Below, one piece after another: positions 16,762-24,800 of a DNA stretch of 33,951 bases. The position numbers and the translations under genes are program-made. Below the pieces are notes generated by a model. That model was not told the origin of the DNA, did not search any database, and saw nothing but the letters and a program-made list of their open reading frames with translations. The stretch comes from Flavobacteriia bacterium. Its GTDB lineage: Bacteria > Bacteroidota > Bacteroidia > Flavobacteriales_D > Crocinitomicaceae. The stretch covers positions 1 through 33,951 of the forward strand of contig CANFHU010000027.1 of NCBI GenBank assembly GCA_947446925.1, in the 5' to 3' direction. Every line of letters begins with the position of its first letter. Position 1 is the first letter of the stretch.

Positions 16762-17917
16762 AAAGAAATTAGTCGTTTGTTTATCTCGTTTTCCGTATCC
16801 ATTAGATAAAGGAGATAAACTTCGTGCTTACCATCAAATGCAACAACTCGCTTCCATTTTTGATGTCTATTTAATATGTACTTCTGACATAAAAATATCG
16901 GACAGTAACCTAAACGTATTAAAAGAATTCTGCAAAGAAGTATGGATTTATAAATTATCACCTTGGAAAATAGCTTGGAATTTATTTCTGACCATCTTTA
17001 GTAACAAACCTTTTCAAGTAGCCTATTTCTATCAATTTTCGATACACCGTAAAATTAAAAAGGTACTACAAGAAATTCAGCCAGACTTTATTTACTCTCA
17101 ACTTATTCGTACCAGCGAATATGTCAAAAACTACCATGCTTGCTCTAAAACATTGGATTACATGGATGCATTTTCGAAAGGTATCGAACGAAGAATGATA
17201 TCAAAAAAAGGAATTACACGCTGGGTTTTCAAACAAGAATACCATCGTTTAATAAATTACGAACGACAAATCTTTGAATACTTCGAACACCATACCATCA
17301 TCTCAGAGCAAGATCGGTCTTTTATCGCACATCCTAGACAAAAAGAAATTGCTATCCTTCCAAATGGTGTAAGCACTTTTAATGAAAACAATTACGAAAT
17401 ATCTAAAAATACCGACTTACTTTTTACAGGCAATATGGGGTATCCACCAAATGTGGAAGCAGCTTTTTTTATCCATCAAAAAATACTCCCTTTTTTACCT
17501 AAAAATACTACGTGTTTGATTGCTGGTGTAAACCCACCTGCTGCGTTAAAAAAATTAGGTAGTAAACAATTTCATGTCAGTGGATGGGTCGAAGATATGG
17601 GAGTGTGTTATGCAAAAAGTAGAATTTTTATCGCCCCAATGTTTATTGGAACTGGTTTACAAAACAAATTGCTAGAGGCAATGGCAATGGGTATCCCATG
17701 TATAACTACTACGCTAGCAAATAAAGCATTACAAGCCACTCCAAATATGGAAATTTTAATTGCAAATACTTCGGAAGAATTTATTAGCCAAATCACAAAA
17801 CTACAAACGGATCCTATTTTGTATGCAAAAATCTCCAAAGATGGACAAAATTATGTACGTACAAATTTCGCTTGGAAATCGTGTAATGACACACTCATTG
17901 AATTACTTTCCAAATAA
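16751..17917 (+). CDS. GT-B glycosyltransferase, TIGR03087-like
   Basis: This 388-residue protein starts MAHKKKLVVCLSRFPYPLDKG and continues with DKLRAYHQM, an N-terminal motif I associate with TIGR03087-type sugar transferases. A donor-binding domain begins near residue 222 (LLFTGNMGYPPNVEAA), with the motif IGTGLQNKLLEAMAMGIP. It is similar in layout to the previous gene, and the two may act in turn on the same glycan. It overlaps that gene by 11 bp. No exosortase or PEP-CTERM gene is seen here, so the TIGR03087 resemblance says nothing about that system. Its stop lies 5 bp from the stop of the converging gene. Confidence 0.82.
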   Translation: MAHKKKLVVCLSRFPYPLDKGDKLRAYHQMQQLASIFDVYLICTSDIKISDSNLNVLKEFCKEVWIYKLSPWKIAWNLFLTIFSNKPFQVAYFYQFSIHRKIKKVLQEIQPDFIYSQLIRTSEYVKNYHACSKTLDYMDAFSKGIERRMISKKGITRWVFKQEYHRLINYERQIFEYFEHHTIISEQDRSFIAHPRQKEIAILPNGVSTFNENNYEISKNTDLLFTGNMGYPPNVEAAFFIHQKILPFLPKNTTCLIAGVNPPAALKKLGSKQFHVSGWVEDMGVCYAKSRIFIAPMFIGTGLQNKLLEAMAMGIPCITTTLANKALQATPNMEILIANTSEEFISQITKLQTDPILYAKISKDGQNYVRTNFAWKSCNDTLIELLSK

Positions 17918-17922
17918 ATAAA

Positions 17923-18633
17923 TTATTTATTCTCAGACTTCCTTGGAAAATGCTCAAACTTTCCTCGAATAAAATCGATCAATTCTAGATCAGAAGTCGT
18001 CTTTAAAAAATCATCGCTAATATTCAAAAAAACGATAAATTCATCAAATTCAACATCCTTTAAATCAATCACTTCATACGCAACATACACGCGTAACAGT
18101 TCTTTCAATACTTTGCGTTGTTGATCTACATAAATTAATCCTGCAATTTTCTCGCGTTGCTGTGCTTTCTTTGAAAAACGTTCGTATAATGCAGTTATTG
18201 GACTTTGAAGTACATTTACACCCGTTACAGTATGGGTTTCTTTCAATGCTAAATTAGCACGTTCTTCTTTAATTTGTTGTACCGATTTCAAAGGTTTAAT
18301 CACTACAGTTTGTAGCATTTTCTCTTTACCTATCAATACTTTATCTAGTTTCATTTGACAATTAGAATCCCCTACCACACGAAATGTATAAACACCATAA
18401 GATTTAACAGAAATAGAAATGGTATCATTCAGATTAGCATATACCTGAAAAGTTCCATCCGGTTGTCCAAAAACGCCGCGACCGGAAGTTTTGTTTACGA
18501 TCATTAAATTGTAAAATGGTTGGTATTGCAATGTATCTTTTACACTTCCTTTCACATACACTTTCGTACACGTTTGTTGTCCAAAAGTAATAATAATGCT
18601 AATCAAGAATAAAAATAATATAGAGTATTTCAC
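17923..18633 (-). CDS. Secreted carboxypeptidase-regulatory-like domain protein
   Basis: This is a 236-residue exported protein starting at GTG (18633), which gives a good signal peptide (KYSILFLFLISIIITFGQ). Residues about 26-90 resemble a CarboxypepD_reg-like beta-sandwich (VKGSVKDTLQYQPFYNLMIV, then DGTFQVYANLNDTISISVKSYG), as found at the N-terminus of many Bacteroidota outer-membrane proteins. The rest is helical and charged, with no transporter barrel. It is probably periplasmic. No partner is apparent; it is transcribed toward the glycosyltransferase operon. Confidence 0.7.
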   Translation of the reverse strand: MKYSILFLFLISIIITFGQQTCTKVYVKGSVKDTLQYQPFYNLMIVNKTSGRGVFGQPDGTFQVYANLNDTISISVKSYGVYTFRVVGDSNCQMKLDKVLIGKEKMLQTVVIKPLKSVQQIKEERANLALKETHTVTGVNVLQSPITALYERFSKKAQQREKIAGLIYVDQQRKVLKELLRVYVAYEVIDLKDVEFDEFIVFLNISDDFLKTTSDLELIDFIRGKFEHFPRKSENK

Positions 18634-18717
18634 TTAACTAAATTAACTATTAAATTATCATTTTTCAAGCTAAAAAATTGGATTTATTTTTTTATCTTTA
18701 TAATAAAGAACCTTGTG

Positions 18718-18945
18718 ATGTTAGACTATCGAAAAATAATTACTGTTGAACCTGGAAAAAGAGCAGGCAAAGCTTGTATTAGAAATATGAGAATAACAGT
18801 AAGTGATGTATTAGCATGGTTGGCGTCTGGGATGAGTTTTCAAGAAATATTGGAAGATTTTGATGAACTAACACATGAAGATATAATTGCTGTACTTTTA
18901 TATGCTGCCGATAGAGAAAATAAAACTTTCCAAGTTGCATTATGA
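18718..18945 (+). CDS. DUF433 antitoxin
   Basis: This is a 75-residue protein with the DUF433 pattern: a short N-terminal strand (ITVEPGKRAGKACI), then RNMRITVSDVLAWLASGMS and a helix with EILEDFDELTHEDIIAVLLYAA. DUF433 proteins are helix-turn-helix-like antitoxins paired with PIN-like toxins. The ATG at 18718 is chosen over an in-frame GTG just before it. Its TGA overlaps the ATG of the DUF5615 gene by 4 bp, giving the usual antitoxin-toxin order. Autorepression of the pair is likely. Confidence 0.85.
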   Translation: MLDYRKIITVEPGKRAGKACIRNMRITVSDVLAWLASGMSFQEILEDFDELTHEDIIAVLLYAADRENKTFQVAL

Positions 18946-19289
18946 AATTTCTTTTTGATCAAAATATTTCATTCAGAATACTCAACGCATTACCCGATTT
19001 ATTTGAAGGTTCCTCGCATGTAAAAAAGGAAAGTTTAGTGAATGCCAATGATTTTCAAATCTGGGAGTTTGCTAAATTCAATGACTTTATAATTGTTACG
19101 CAAGATTCTGATTTCAATGATTTTAATCTTTTACATGGTTTTCCACCCAAAATTATTTGGATTCGAACTGGTAATGTTAAAACCCTTGCAATTGTAACAC
19201 TTTTAATGAATCATTTTAGCGATTTAGAAAAGTTTAGACTTGACGATAAATACGGTTGTTTTGAAATAGTAAGTGTCTTTAATAAATAA
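18942..19289 (+). CDS. DUF5615 PIN-like toxin
   Basis: This 115-residue protein matches the DUF5615 (PIN-like, Mut7-C related) pattern. It starts KFLFDQNIS with acidic D6, has E42 in WEFAKFND, and has D55 and D57 in VTQDSDFNDF. These acids would hold Mg2+ in a ribonuclease site. A later strand is IIWIRTGN. The family's target is presumed RNA; none is shown here. It is translationally coupled to the DUF433 antitoxin. mnmA begins 5 bp after its stop, so the pair sits just upstream of a core gene and may share its transcript. Confidence 0.85.
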   Translation: MKFLFDQNISFRILNALPDLFEGSSHVKKESLVNANDFQIWEFAKFNDFIIVTQDSDFNDFNLLHGFPPKIIWIRTGNVKTLAIVTLLMNHFSDLEKFRLDDKYGCFEIVSVFNK

Positions 19290-19294
19290 TATAA

Positions 19295-20473
19295 ATGAAA
19301 CGTGTTGTTGTAGGATTATCGGGAGGTGTAGATTCAAGTGTGAGTGCTTACCTTTTAAAAGAACAAGGATATGAAGTGATTGGAATGTTTATGCGTAATT
19401 GGCACGATGAAAGTGTTACGCTTTCCGATGAATGTCCTTGGATAGATGATGCTAACGACGCTTTATTAATTGCAAATCAATTAAATATACCTTTTCAAAT
19501 TATTGATTTAAGCGCTGAATACAAAGACAAAATTGTAGACTATATGTTTGCAGAATATCAAGCAGGTCGGACACCAAATCCGGACGTGCTTTGTAATCGC
19601 GAAATAAAATTTGATGTATTTCTAAAAGCCGCACAAAAGTTAGGCGCAGAATATGTTGCAACTGGACATTATTGCCGCAAAATTGAAAAAGAAGATGGTA
19701 CAGTTGGATTATTAACCGGAAAAGATAATAATAAAGATCAGTCTTATTTTTTGTGTCAATTAAATCAAAATCAATTAGCAAAAGCCTTATTTCCAATAGG
19801 TGAACTTGAAAAATCGAAAGTGCGCGAAATCGCTTCGGAACAAGGACTAATTACCGCAGATAAAAAAGATTCGCAAGGTTTATGTTTCGTTGGCAAAATT
19901 AGTTTGCCTATTTTCTTACAACAAAAATTAGAAGCAAAAAAAGGAAAAGTCATCGAGATTCCAAACAATTTACCCGCTTTAGTCGCATACCACCAAATCG
20001 AAGCAACGATTGAAAATTTAGAAAAATTAGTAGTTCCTTTTGAATTTAAAGAAACAGATGGAATAGTAGTTGCAGAACATCAAGGCGCTCATTTCTATAC
20101 CATTGGTCAACGCAAAGGACTGCAAATTGGTGGTAGACCTGAACCTTCTTTTGTTGTTCAATTAGATGTTGTCAACAACTTAGTTTTTAGCGGACAAAAT
20201 GAAAATCACCTTGCACTTAACCGAAAAGCACTTTTCATCCAAACGGAAGACTTTCATGTAGTAAGCCCAAACTTTCAATTAAAACTTAATATTCCACATG
20301 AAGTGTTACTTAAAATACGTTACCGTCAAGCATTGCAGAAAGGAACTTTAGTTAAAAAAGAAAGCGGCTATTATGTCCTTTTTGATAAACTAATGAAAGG
20401 TATAACACCTGGTCAATTTGCAGCGTTTTATTTAGAAGATGAATTAGTAGCCTCTGGCGTTATTATGCAGTAA
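19295..20473 (+). CDS. mnmA: tRNA-specific 2-thiouridylase MnmA
   Basis: This is a 392-residue cytoplasmic enzyme that makes the 2-thio group of s2U34 in tRNA-Lys, -Glu and -Gln. The PP-loop ATP site is at residues 9-15 (SGGVDSS). The catalytic cysteines are C100 (NPDVLCNREIKF) and C197 (SQGLCFVG), the expected pair. The C-terminal part (about 215-392) is the tRNA-binding and beta-barrel region, with HFYTIGQRKGL. The length is slightly above the roughly 370 residues of E. coli MnmA. A terminator hairpin directly follows the stop. The gene is complete with no disrupted motif. Confidence 0.97.
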   Translation: MKRVVVGLSGGVDSSVSAYLLKEQGYEVIGMFMRNWHDESVTLSDECPWIDDANDALLIANQLNIPFQIIDLSAEYKDKIVDYMFAEYQAGRTPNPDVLCNREIKFDVFLKAAQKLGAEYVATGHYCRKIEKEDGTVGLLTGKDNNKDQSYFLCQLNQNQLAKALFPIGELEKSKVREIASEQGLITADKKDSQGLCFVGKISLPIFLQQKLEAKKGKVIEIPNNLPALVAYHQIEATIENLEKLVVPFEFKETDGIVVAEHQGAHFYTIGQRKGLQIGGRPEPSFVVQLDVVNNLVFSGQNENHLALNRKALFIQTEDFHVVSPNFQLKLNIPHEVLLKIRYRQALQKGTLVKKESGYYVLFDKLMKGITPGQFAAFYLEDELVASGVIMQ

Positions 20474-20502
20474 AAAAGGCATACCTTTTGAGTATACCTT
20501 TT
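20474..20502 (+). terminator. Terminator after mnmA
   Basis: AAAAGGCATAC and GTATACCTTTT pair with one mismatch around a 7-base loop, beginning right at the mnmA stop codon. The stem ends in TTTT. Confidence 0.7.
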
Positions 20503-20539
20503 CGTTGTATTAATTGAAAATTAATTTTCTTTCTCGCAA

Positions 20540-20716
20540 TTAGTTATGAGAAAAACTGAAGAAAATCGATTGATTCAATGGTTTTGTAGCCGTTTTCCCA
20601 AAGGTGATTAAATCCATTAATTCTGCTACTTCTACTATACTTAATGAAGTGCTCTCCCCTTTTTCAAAATGCATTTTTAATTTATGCTCAGCCATGGTTA
20701 TTGCATTATTAATCAT
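20540..20716 (-). CDS. Possible small protein (58 residues)
   Basis: The minus strand from an ATG at 20716 encodes 58 residues, starting MINNAITMAEHKLKMHFEKG and ending FFSFSHN. The middle (STSLSIVEVAELMDLITFG) looks helical. It has a mixed, plausible composition, with no signal peptide or membrane segment. No family is recognised and no promoter stands out. It fills most of an otherwise empty 460-bp gap between mnmA and the FKBP genes. It could also be a chance ORF. Confidence 0.35.
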   Translation of the reverse strand: MINNAITMAEHKLKMHFEKGESTSLSIVEVAELMDLITFGKTATKPLNQSIFFSFSHN

Positions 20717-20909
20717 ACTATATACTTTTAAATTATTTCTCGGTTTTGTTATCTATTACGGAAGGTGTTAATAAATAGTTACAAAATGTTAATAAAAAAA
20801 TATTTATTTTTTAGATGAACGTAAATAAATTACTGACTTACAATAAAATAAATTAAACTTAAAGAGGTATTACTTAAAGAACTTCGAATTTTACTTCAAA
20901 ACTTATCCG

Positions 20910-20917
20910 TAAATTTG
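20910..20917 (+). promoter_or_regulatory. -7 promoter element (TAAATTTG) of the FKBP operon
   Basis: TAAATTTG is an exact TAnnTTTG match, 20 bp before the ATG at 20938. It implies a transcript start near 20924, which excludes an upstream in-frame GTG at 20917 as start codon. Confidence 0.5.
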
Positions 20918-20937
20918 TGCTCAAAAAAAAACCTATT

Positions 20938-21537
20938 ATGACGGAAGAATTAAATAATGTGAGTTATGCTATCGGATTAAGTGTAGCATCTAGTTTAAAA
21001 GAACAAAATTTAGATCAATTAGATCCAACTGTTTTATCTAACGCAATTAAAGATGTGTTTGAAAATAAAACACCAAAGTTTACACCAAACGAAGCGCAAG
21101 ATATTATTCAAAATTATTTGAAAGAATTAAGTGAAAAACAATTTGCTAAAAACAAAGAAGAAGGCGAGGCTTTTTTAACTGAAAATGCAGCAAAAACAGG
21201 AATCACAACAACTGCTTCTGGTTTACAATACGAAGTGATTGTAGAAGGCAACGGTAAAACACCAAGCGCAACAGACGTAGTAGAAGTACATTACCATGGT
21301 ACACTAATCAACGGTAATGTTTTTGATAGTTCTGTAGAAAGAGGAACGCCTGCAACTTTTGGTGTTAACCAAGTAATTAAAGGTTGGACGGAAGCATTAC
21401 AATTAATGCAAGAAGGATCTAAATACCGTTTATACATACCGCAAGATTTAGCGTATGGTGCACACCCACACCCAGGTGGACCAATTGAACCATTAATGGC
21501 GTTGATTTTTGACGTGGAATTAATTTCTGTTAAATAG
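20938..21537 (+). CDS. FKBP-type peptidyl-prolyl isomerase (cytoplasmic)
   Basis: This is a 199-residue protein. Residues about 1-80 form a helical dimerisation region of Mip/FkpA type (NNVSYAIGLSVASSLKEQNL). The FKBP domain follows at about 100-199: TTASGLQYEVIVEGNG, VEVHYHGTLINGNVFDSSV, and VIKGWTEALQLM with the conserved Trp. It ends YIPQDLAYG...IFDVELISV. It catalyses prolyl cis-trans isomerisation and aids folding. No signal peptide is present with this start, so it is probably cytoplasmic. The next gene, a lipoprotein with the same domain, begins immediately at its stop, so the two form an operon. Confidence 0.9.
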   Translation: MTEELNNVSYAIGLSVASSLKEQNLDQLDPTVLSNAIKDVFENKTPKFTPNEAQDIIQNYLKELSEKQFAKNKEEGEAFLTENAAKTGITTTASGLQYEVIVEGNGKTPSATDVVEVHYHGTLINGNVFDSSVERGTPATFGVNQVIKGWTEALQLMQEGSKYRLYIPQDLAYGAHPHPGGPIEPLMALIFDVELISVK

Positions 21538-22470
21538 ATGAAAAAATATTTTCTATTAACTACATTAGGTTTATTATTGTTTGCTTGTGCTTCTTCGGAA
21601 GATAAAGAGGTAGTTAAATTAACTACGTTTAAAGATCGTATTTCCTACGCACTTGGAGCAGATCACGCGCGAGCAATTACGGAATCTGGAGATCCAAACT
21701 TTGCAAAATATGACCTTGAAAAAATGGTCGTAGGGTTTGAACAAGGCCTTAAAAACAAAAAAGCATTTGATAAAGACTGCGAAGTTACCATCAAAAAATT
21801 ATTTGGTAATTCTGGTCGTGCTTTTGATGCGCAACACGCCTTAACTGGTTCAGAATGTATCGGTAAATTGTCCGGTGTTATTTTTAATTCTAGTTGGACA
21901 AAAAATAAAGCCTTAGACAAAATCGACCTAAAACTGGTAATTAAAGGTTTTACAGATGGCCTACACAAATCTGACACCATTATCAAAAGAGATGAACAAA
22001 GCATGATGATTCAAAATTTCATGTTTGACATCTATAAATTAAATGGTGAAAAATTATTGTCTGATGCAAAAAAAATACCTGGGGTGAAAATTCTACCTTC
22101 TGGAATTGTGGTGCAAACAATCAAAGAAGGAAATGGTACTAATCCAACCAAAGGTGGCGATGTGTTAGCACACTACATTTTAATGAATGCACTTGGAGAT
22201 ACACTTCAAAGTTCTTTCGACATGGTGGAGATTTATAAACAACCTTTAACACCTTTTGGTTTAGCAAATGTGATTCAAGGATGGCAAGAAGGAATCCCAA
22301 CCATGAAAAAAGGTGGAACGTATAAATTATATGTACCATACCACCTAGCATACGGAGAACAAGGGATGTTTAATCCGCAAACTAAAAAATACGATATCCA
22401 ACCATACCAAACTTTGGTGTTTTATATCGAACTTATAAATCACGGTCCAGCTGGAACCTTGACAAAATAA
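21538..22470 (+). CDS. FKBP-type peptidyl-prolyl isomerase lipoprotein
   Basis: This is a 310-residue protein with a lipoprotein signal (MKKYFLLTTLGLLLFACASS, lipid on C17). Two copies of a helical dimerisation-like region follow ('ISYALGADHARAI' near 35 and 'KIDLKLVIKGFTDGL' near 127). The FKBP domain is at about 180-305, with VQTIKEGNGTNPT, VIQGWQEGIPTM and YVPYHLAYGE. 'VLAHYILMNALGDTLQSSFD' replaces the more usual HYTG segment. It probably assists folding of envelope proteins from the outer membrane's periplasmic face. It starts at the stop of the cytoplasmic FKBP gene and a strong terminator follows. Confidence 0.85.
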   Translation: MKKYFLLTTLGLLLFACASSEDKEVVKLTTFKDRISYALGADHARAITESGDPNFAKYDLEKMVVGFEQGLKNKKAFDKDCEVTIKKLFGNSGRAFDAQHALTGSECIGKLSGVIFNSSWTKNKALDKIDLKLVIKGFTDGLHKSDTIIKRDEQSMMIQNFMFDIYKLNGEKLLSDAKKIPGVKILPSGIVVQTIKEGNGTNPTKGGDVLAHYILMNALGDTLQSSFDMVEIYKQPLTPFGLANVIQGWQEGIPTMKKGGTYKLYVPYHLAYGEQGMFNPQTKKYDIQPYQTLVFYIELINHGPAGTLTK

Positions 22471-22486
22471 ATAAACGTAACTTTTT

Positions 22487-22520
22487 AAAAAGGCTTGCTC
22501 ATAGAGTGAGCCTTTTTTTT
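22487..22520 (+). terminator. Terminator after the FKBP operon
   Basis: AAAAAGGCTTGCTC pairs with GAGTGAGCCTTTTT around ATA, with two G-T pairs, followed by more T residues. Confidence 0.8.
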
Positions 22521-22613
22521 ATATATTTATCAATATATCCACCAAATGAATTCTTTACTTGAAAATAAACTACTAAAAATAGTTATCAAGCAAAGATTTA
22601 AAAAAATAAAAGA

Positions 22614-24542
22614 ATGAAAAAAACACTTATATTTCTTTTTATCCTATCATTTGTTCAATTGCATGCGCAAACTAATGTAACTACCTGCAATAAATCCAAA
22701 ACATCCATCCATAAGGTAAAATCAAATACACTTCCTTTAAACTTCATTCAAGAAACGGAAAAATACGATGTCGTTCATTATGACCTCGATCTTACAGCAA
22801 ACAATATGAATACGAATTTAGAAGGAACGGTTAAAATGACTGGAATTGCTAAAGAAAATCTAGATACTGTTGTTTTTGAATTATTTCCATCCTATACCAT
22901 AAATTCCATTTTATTCAATCAAAATACTGCAAAATATAGTTGGCGAAAAACCGGAATTCATTGTAAGGTAAATGTGAAAAAAGGAGAAAAATTTACAATA
23001 ACTACAAACTATACTGGTAAAGCCCCTGACCAATCCTCTAATCCTTTTGGTGGTGGAGGTTATAGCCAAAAAAAATCCCCTTCTTGGAACAAAAACGTAA
23101 GCTGGACCCTAAGTGAACCCTTTTCCGCCTATGAATGGTTTCCATGCAAACAATCTTTAACGGATAAGATAGATAGTGTAAACTTTAAAATAACTGTTCC
23201 AGATACTTGTATGGCTGGTTCAAACGGTATTTTACAAAGCATAACAAACCTACCTAATAACCAAAAGTGTTTTTACTGGAAACACTTGCAACCAATGGAT
23301 TACTATTTAATTTCTTTTTGTGTGGCGGATTATACAGACTACTCGATATATGCGCATCCAAAAAATGCTGATTCTATTCTTATTCAAAATTATGTCTACC
23401 CAAATGCATTATCCAAATTTAAAAATCAAATAAATAGCACAGCGGATTTCATCGAATATTACTCGGATTTATTCTCCCTCTACCCTTTTCACCAAGAGAA
23501 ATACGGACACTGTATGGCACCTATCAACGGAGGTATGGAACACCAAACAATGACCACTCTAGGGTATTTCGATAACGAATTAGTAGCGCACGAATTAGCA
23601 CACCAATGGTGGGGTGACCATGTTACTTGTGGATCTTGGTCGGACATCTGGTTAAACGAAGGTTTCGCAACCTATTCAGAGTATTTGATGCTCGCAAAAC
23701 TATTTCCTGGAAGTGAAATTGCAAAATTAAGCAAAATCCATAATTCAGTACTCTCTGTTACCAATGGAAGTACTTGGGTAAAAGACAGTTTGAATGAGAA
23801 TAGTATTTTTTCAAGAATACTTGTATATGATAAAGGTGCAGCGATCATTCATACCCTACGCTATAGTGTTCAAAACGACGAACTATTCTTCCAGGCATTG
23901 AGAAATTTTCAATCAGAATTTGGATTTAAAACTGCAACTGCAGTAGATTTTAAAAAGAGTGTCGAAAAAACTACGGGCATCGATCTAACAAATTATTTTA
24001 ATGAATGGTATTACGGGGAAGGTTACCCAATCTATTCGGCGAAAATTATGCAAAAATCGGATAATTCGTGTGAATTGCATGTGCTACAAAAAACTTCTGC
24101 CCCACTCATAACTCCCCTATTCACCAATCCACTAGATTTACGGATACGTAGAACAAATAATACCGACACAATCATTCGCATAAACATACATTCGAATACG
24201 GAAAAAATTGCTTTCCCAGCAGAACTAGGTTTTAAGGAAGTACTGGAAATTGATCCAAATAATTTTATAGTAAATCAAGTAGAAGAATTTACAAATCATT
24301 TGGATACATTAACCGAAAATATTTTAATCTACCCAAACCCAACCCTAGATTTTATAACTATTGAATTAAAGAACCCGTTCAATGCGAAAGCAAAATTGGT
24401 AGATATGGATGGTAAAATAATCTCTGAGAAATCTTTTTCTTCCGAAATTCAACTCGATCTAAAAAATCAAAGTTCTGGAAATTATTTACTTATAATTGAG
24501 AGTAACGGCACAACCTTAACACACAAAATCACAAAAAATTAA
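22614..24542 (+). CDS. Secreted M1-family metallopeptidase with T9SS sorting domain
   Basis: This is a 642-residue protein with a signal peptide (KKTLIFLFILSFVQLHAQ). An N-terminal beta-saddle (about 45-250) is followed by the catalytic domain. The zinc site is H326-E-L-A-H330 with E349 in WLNEGFATY, and the substrate-binding motif reads GGMEH (306-310) rather than GAMEN. Asn to His at the last place is a modest deviation. From about 568 a T9SS type A sorting domain follows (LIYPNPTLD, ending LTHKITKN). M1 peptidases remove N-terminal residues from peptides; this one is probably cell-surface or extracellular. It has its own transcription unit between two terminators. Confidence 0.92.
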   Translation: MKKTLIFLFILSFVQLHAQTNVTTCNKSKTSIHKVKSNTLPLNFIQETEKYDVVHYDLDLTANNMNTNLEGTVKMTGIAKENLDTVVFELFPSYTINSILFNQNTAKYSWRKTGIHCKVNVKKGEKFTITTNYTGKAPDQSSNPFGGGGYSQKKSPSWNKNVSWTLSEPFSAYEWFPCKQSLTDKIDSVNFKITVPDTCMAGSNGILQSITNLPNNQKCFYWKHLQPMDYYLISFCVADYTDYSIYAHPKNADSILIQNYVYPNALSKFKNQINSTADFIEYYSDLFSLYPFHQEKYGHCMAPINGGMEHQTMTTLGYFDNELVAHELAHQWWGDHVTCGSWSDIWLNEGFATYSEYLMLAKLFPGSEIAKLSKIHNSVLSVTNGSTWVKDSLNENSIFSRILVYDKGAAIIHTLRYSVQNDELFFQALRNFQSEFGFKTATAVDFKKSVEKTTGIDLTNYFNEWYYGEGYPIYSAKIMQKSDNSCELHVLQKTSAPLITPLFTNPLDLRIRRTNNTDTIIRINIHSNTEKIAFPAELGFKEVLEIDPNNFIVNQVEEFTNHLDTLTENILIYPNPTLDFITIELKNPFNAKAKLVDMDGKIISEKSFSSEIQLDLKNQSSGNYLLIIESNGTTLTHKITKN

Positions 24543-24584
24543 GACCCAATTATAATAGTTGACTTTGATTTTATAGAGGTCTAG

Positions 24585-24608
24585 TCCCGAAAGCTATAGG
24601 GATTTTTT
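24585..24608 (+). terminator. Probable terminator after the M1 peptidase
   Basis: TCCC and GGGA flank GAAAGCTATA and are followed by six Ts. The stem is short and imperfect, but its form (tcccga..agctat..ggga, then Ts) recalls terminators common in Bacteroidota. Confidence 0.5.
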
Positions 24609-24609
24609 C

Positions 24610-24640
24610 TCCACCCTTTTGGGCGATGTAAAAAGGTGGA
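24610..24640. other. Hairpin upstream of the transketolase operon
   Basis: TCCACCCTTTT and AAAAAGGTGGA pair with one mismatch around a 9-base loop (GGGCGATGT). It lies before the presumed promoter at 24775, so it is more likely part of a composite terminator than a leader structure. Confidence 0.4.
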
Positions 24641-24774
24641 ATACCCAAAGAATTTGAAATCATTTATTCATTTTTTTTTAATCATTTTGGGTTTCAAAAG
24701 TGTATAAATTAGCATTGTTAATTAATTCTGAATATTAATTCTAAATTCTAATGACTATTTCTTGTTTTTACCCT

Positions 24775-24782
24775 TAAATTTG
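24775..24782 (+). promoter_or_regulatory. -7 promoter element (TAAATTTG) of the transketolase operon
   Basis: TAAATTTG matches TAnnTTTG exactly and lies 18 bp before the ATG at 24801. This favours that ATG over an in-frame start at 24762, which precedes the promoter element. Confidence 0.5.
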
Positions 24783-24800
24783 CATTCAAATATTTTTTAC

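Noticed and set aside
16751-17917. Assigning the second glycosyltransferase to a PEP-CTERM/exosortase system on the basis of TIGR03087 resemblance.
   Set aside because: No exosortase or PEP-CTERM protein is seen in the window, and Bacteroidota use T9SS sorting, which is abundant here.
20917-20937. Upstream GTG start for the first FKBP gene.
   Set aside because: It overlaps the -7 promoter element, so it would not be in the transcript; the ATG at 20938 fits better.
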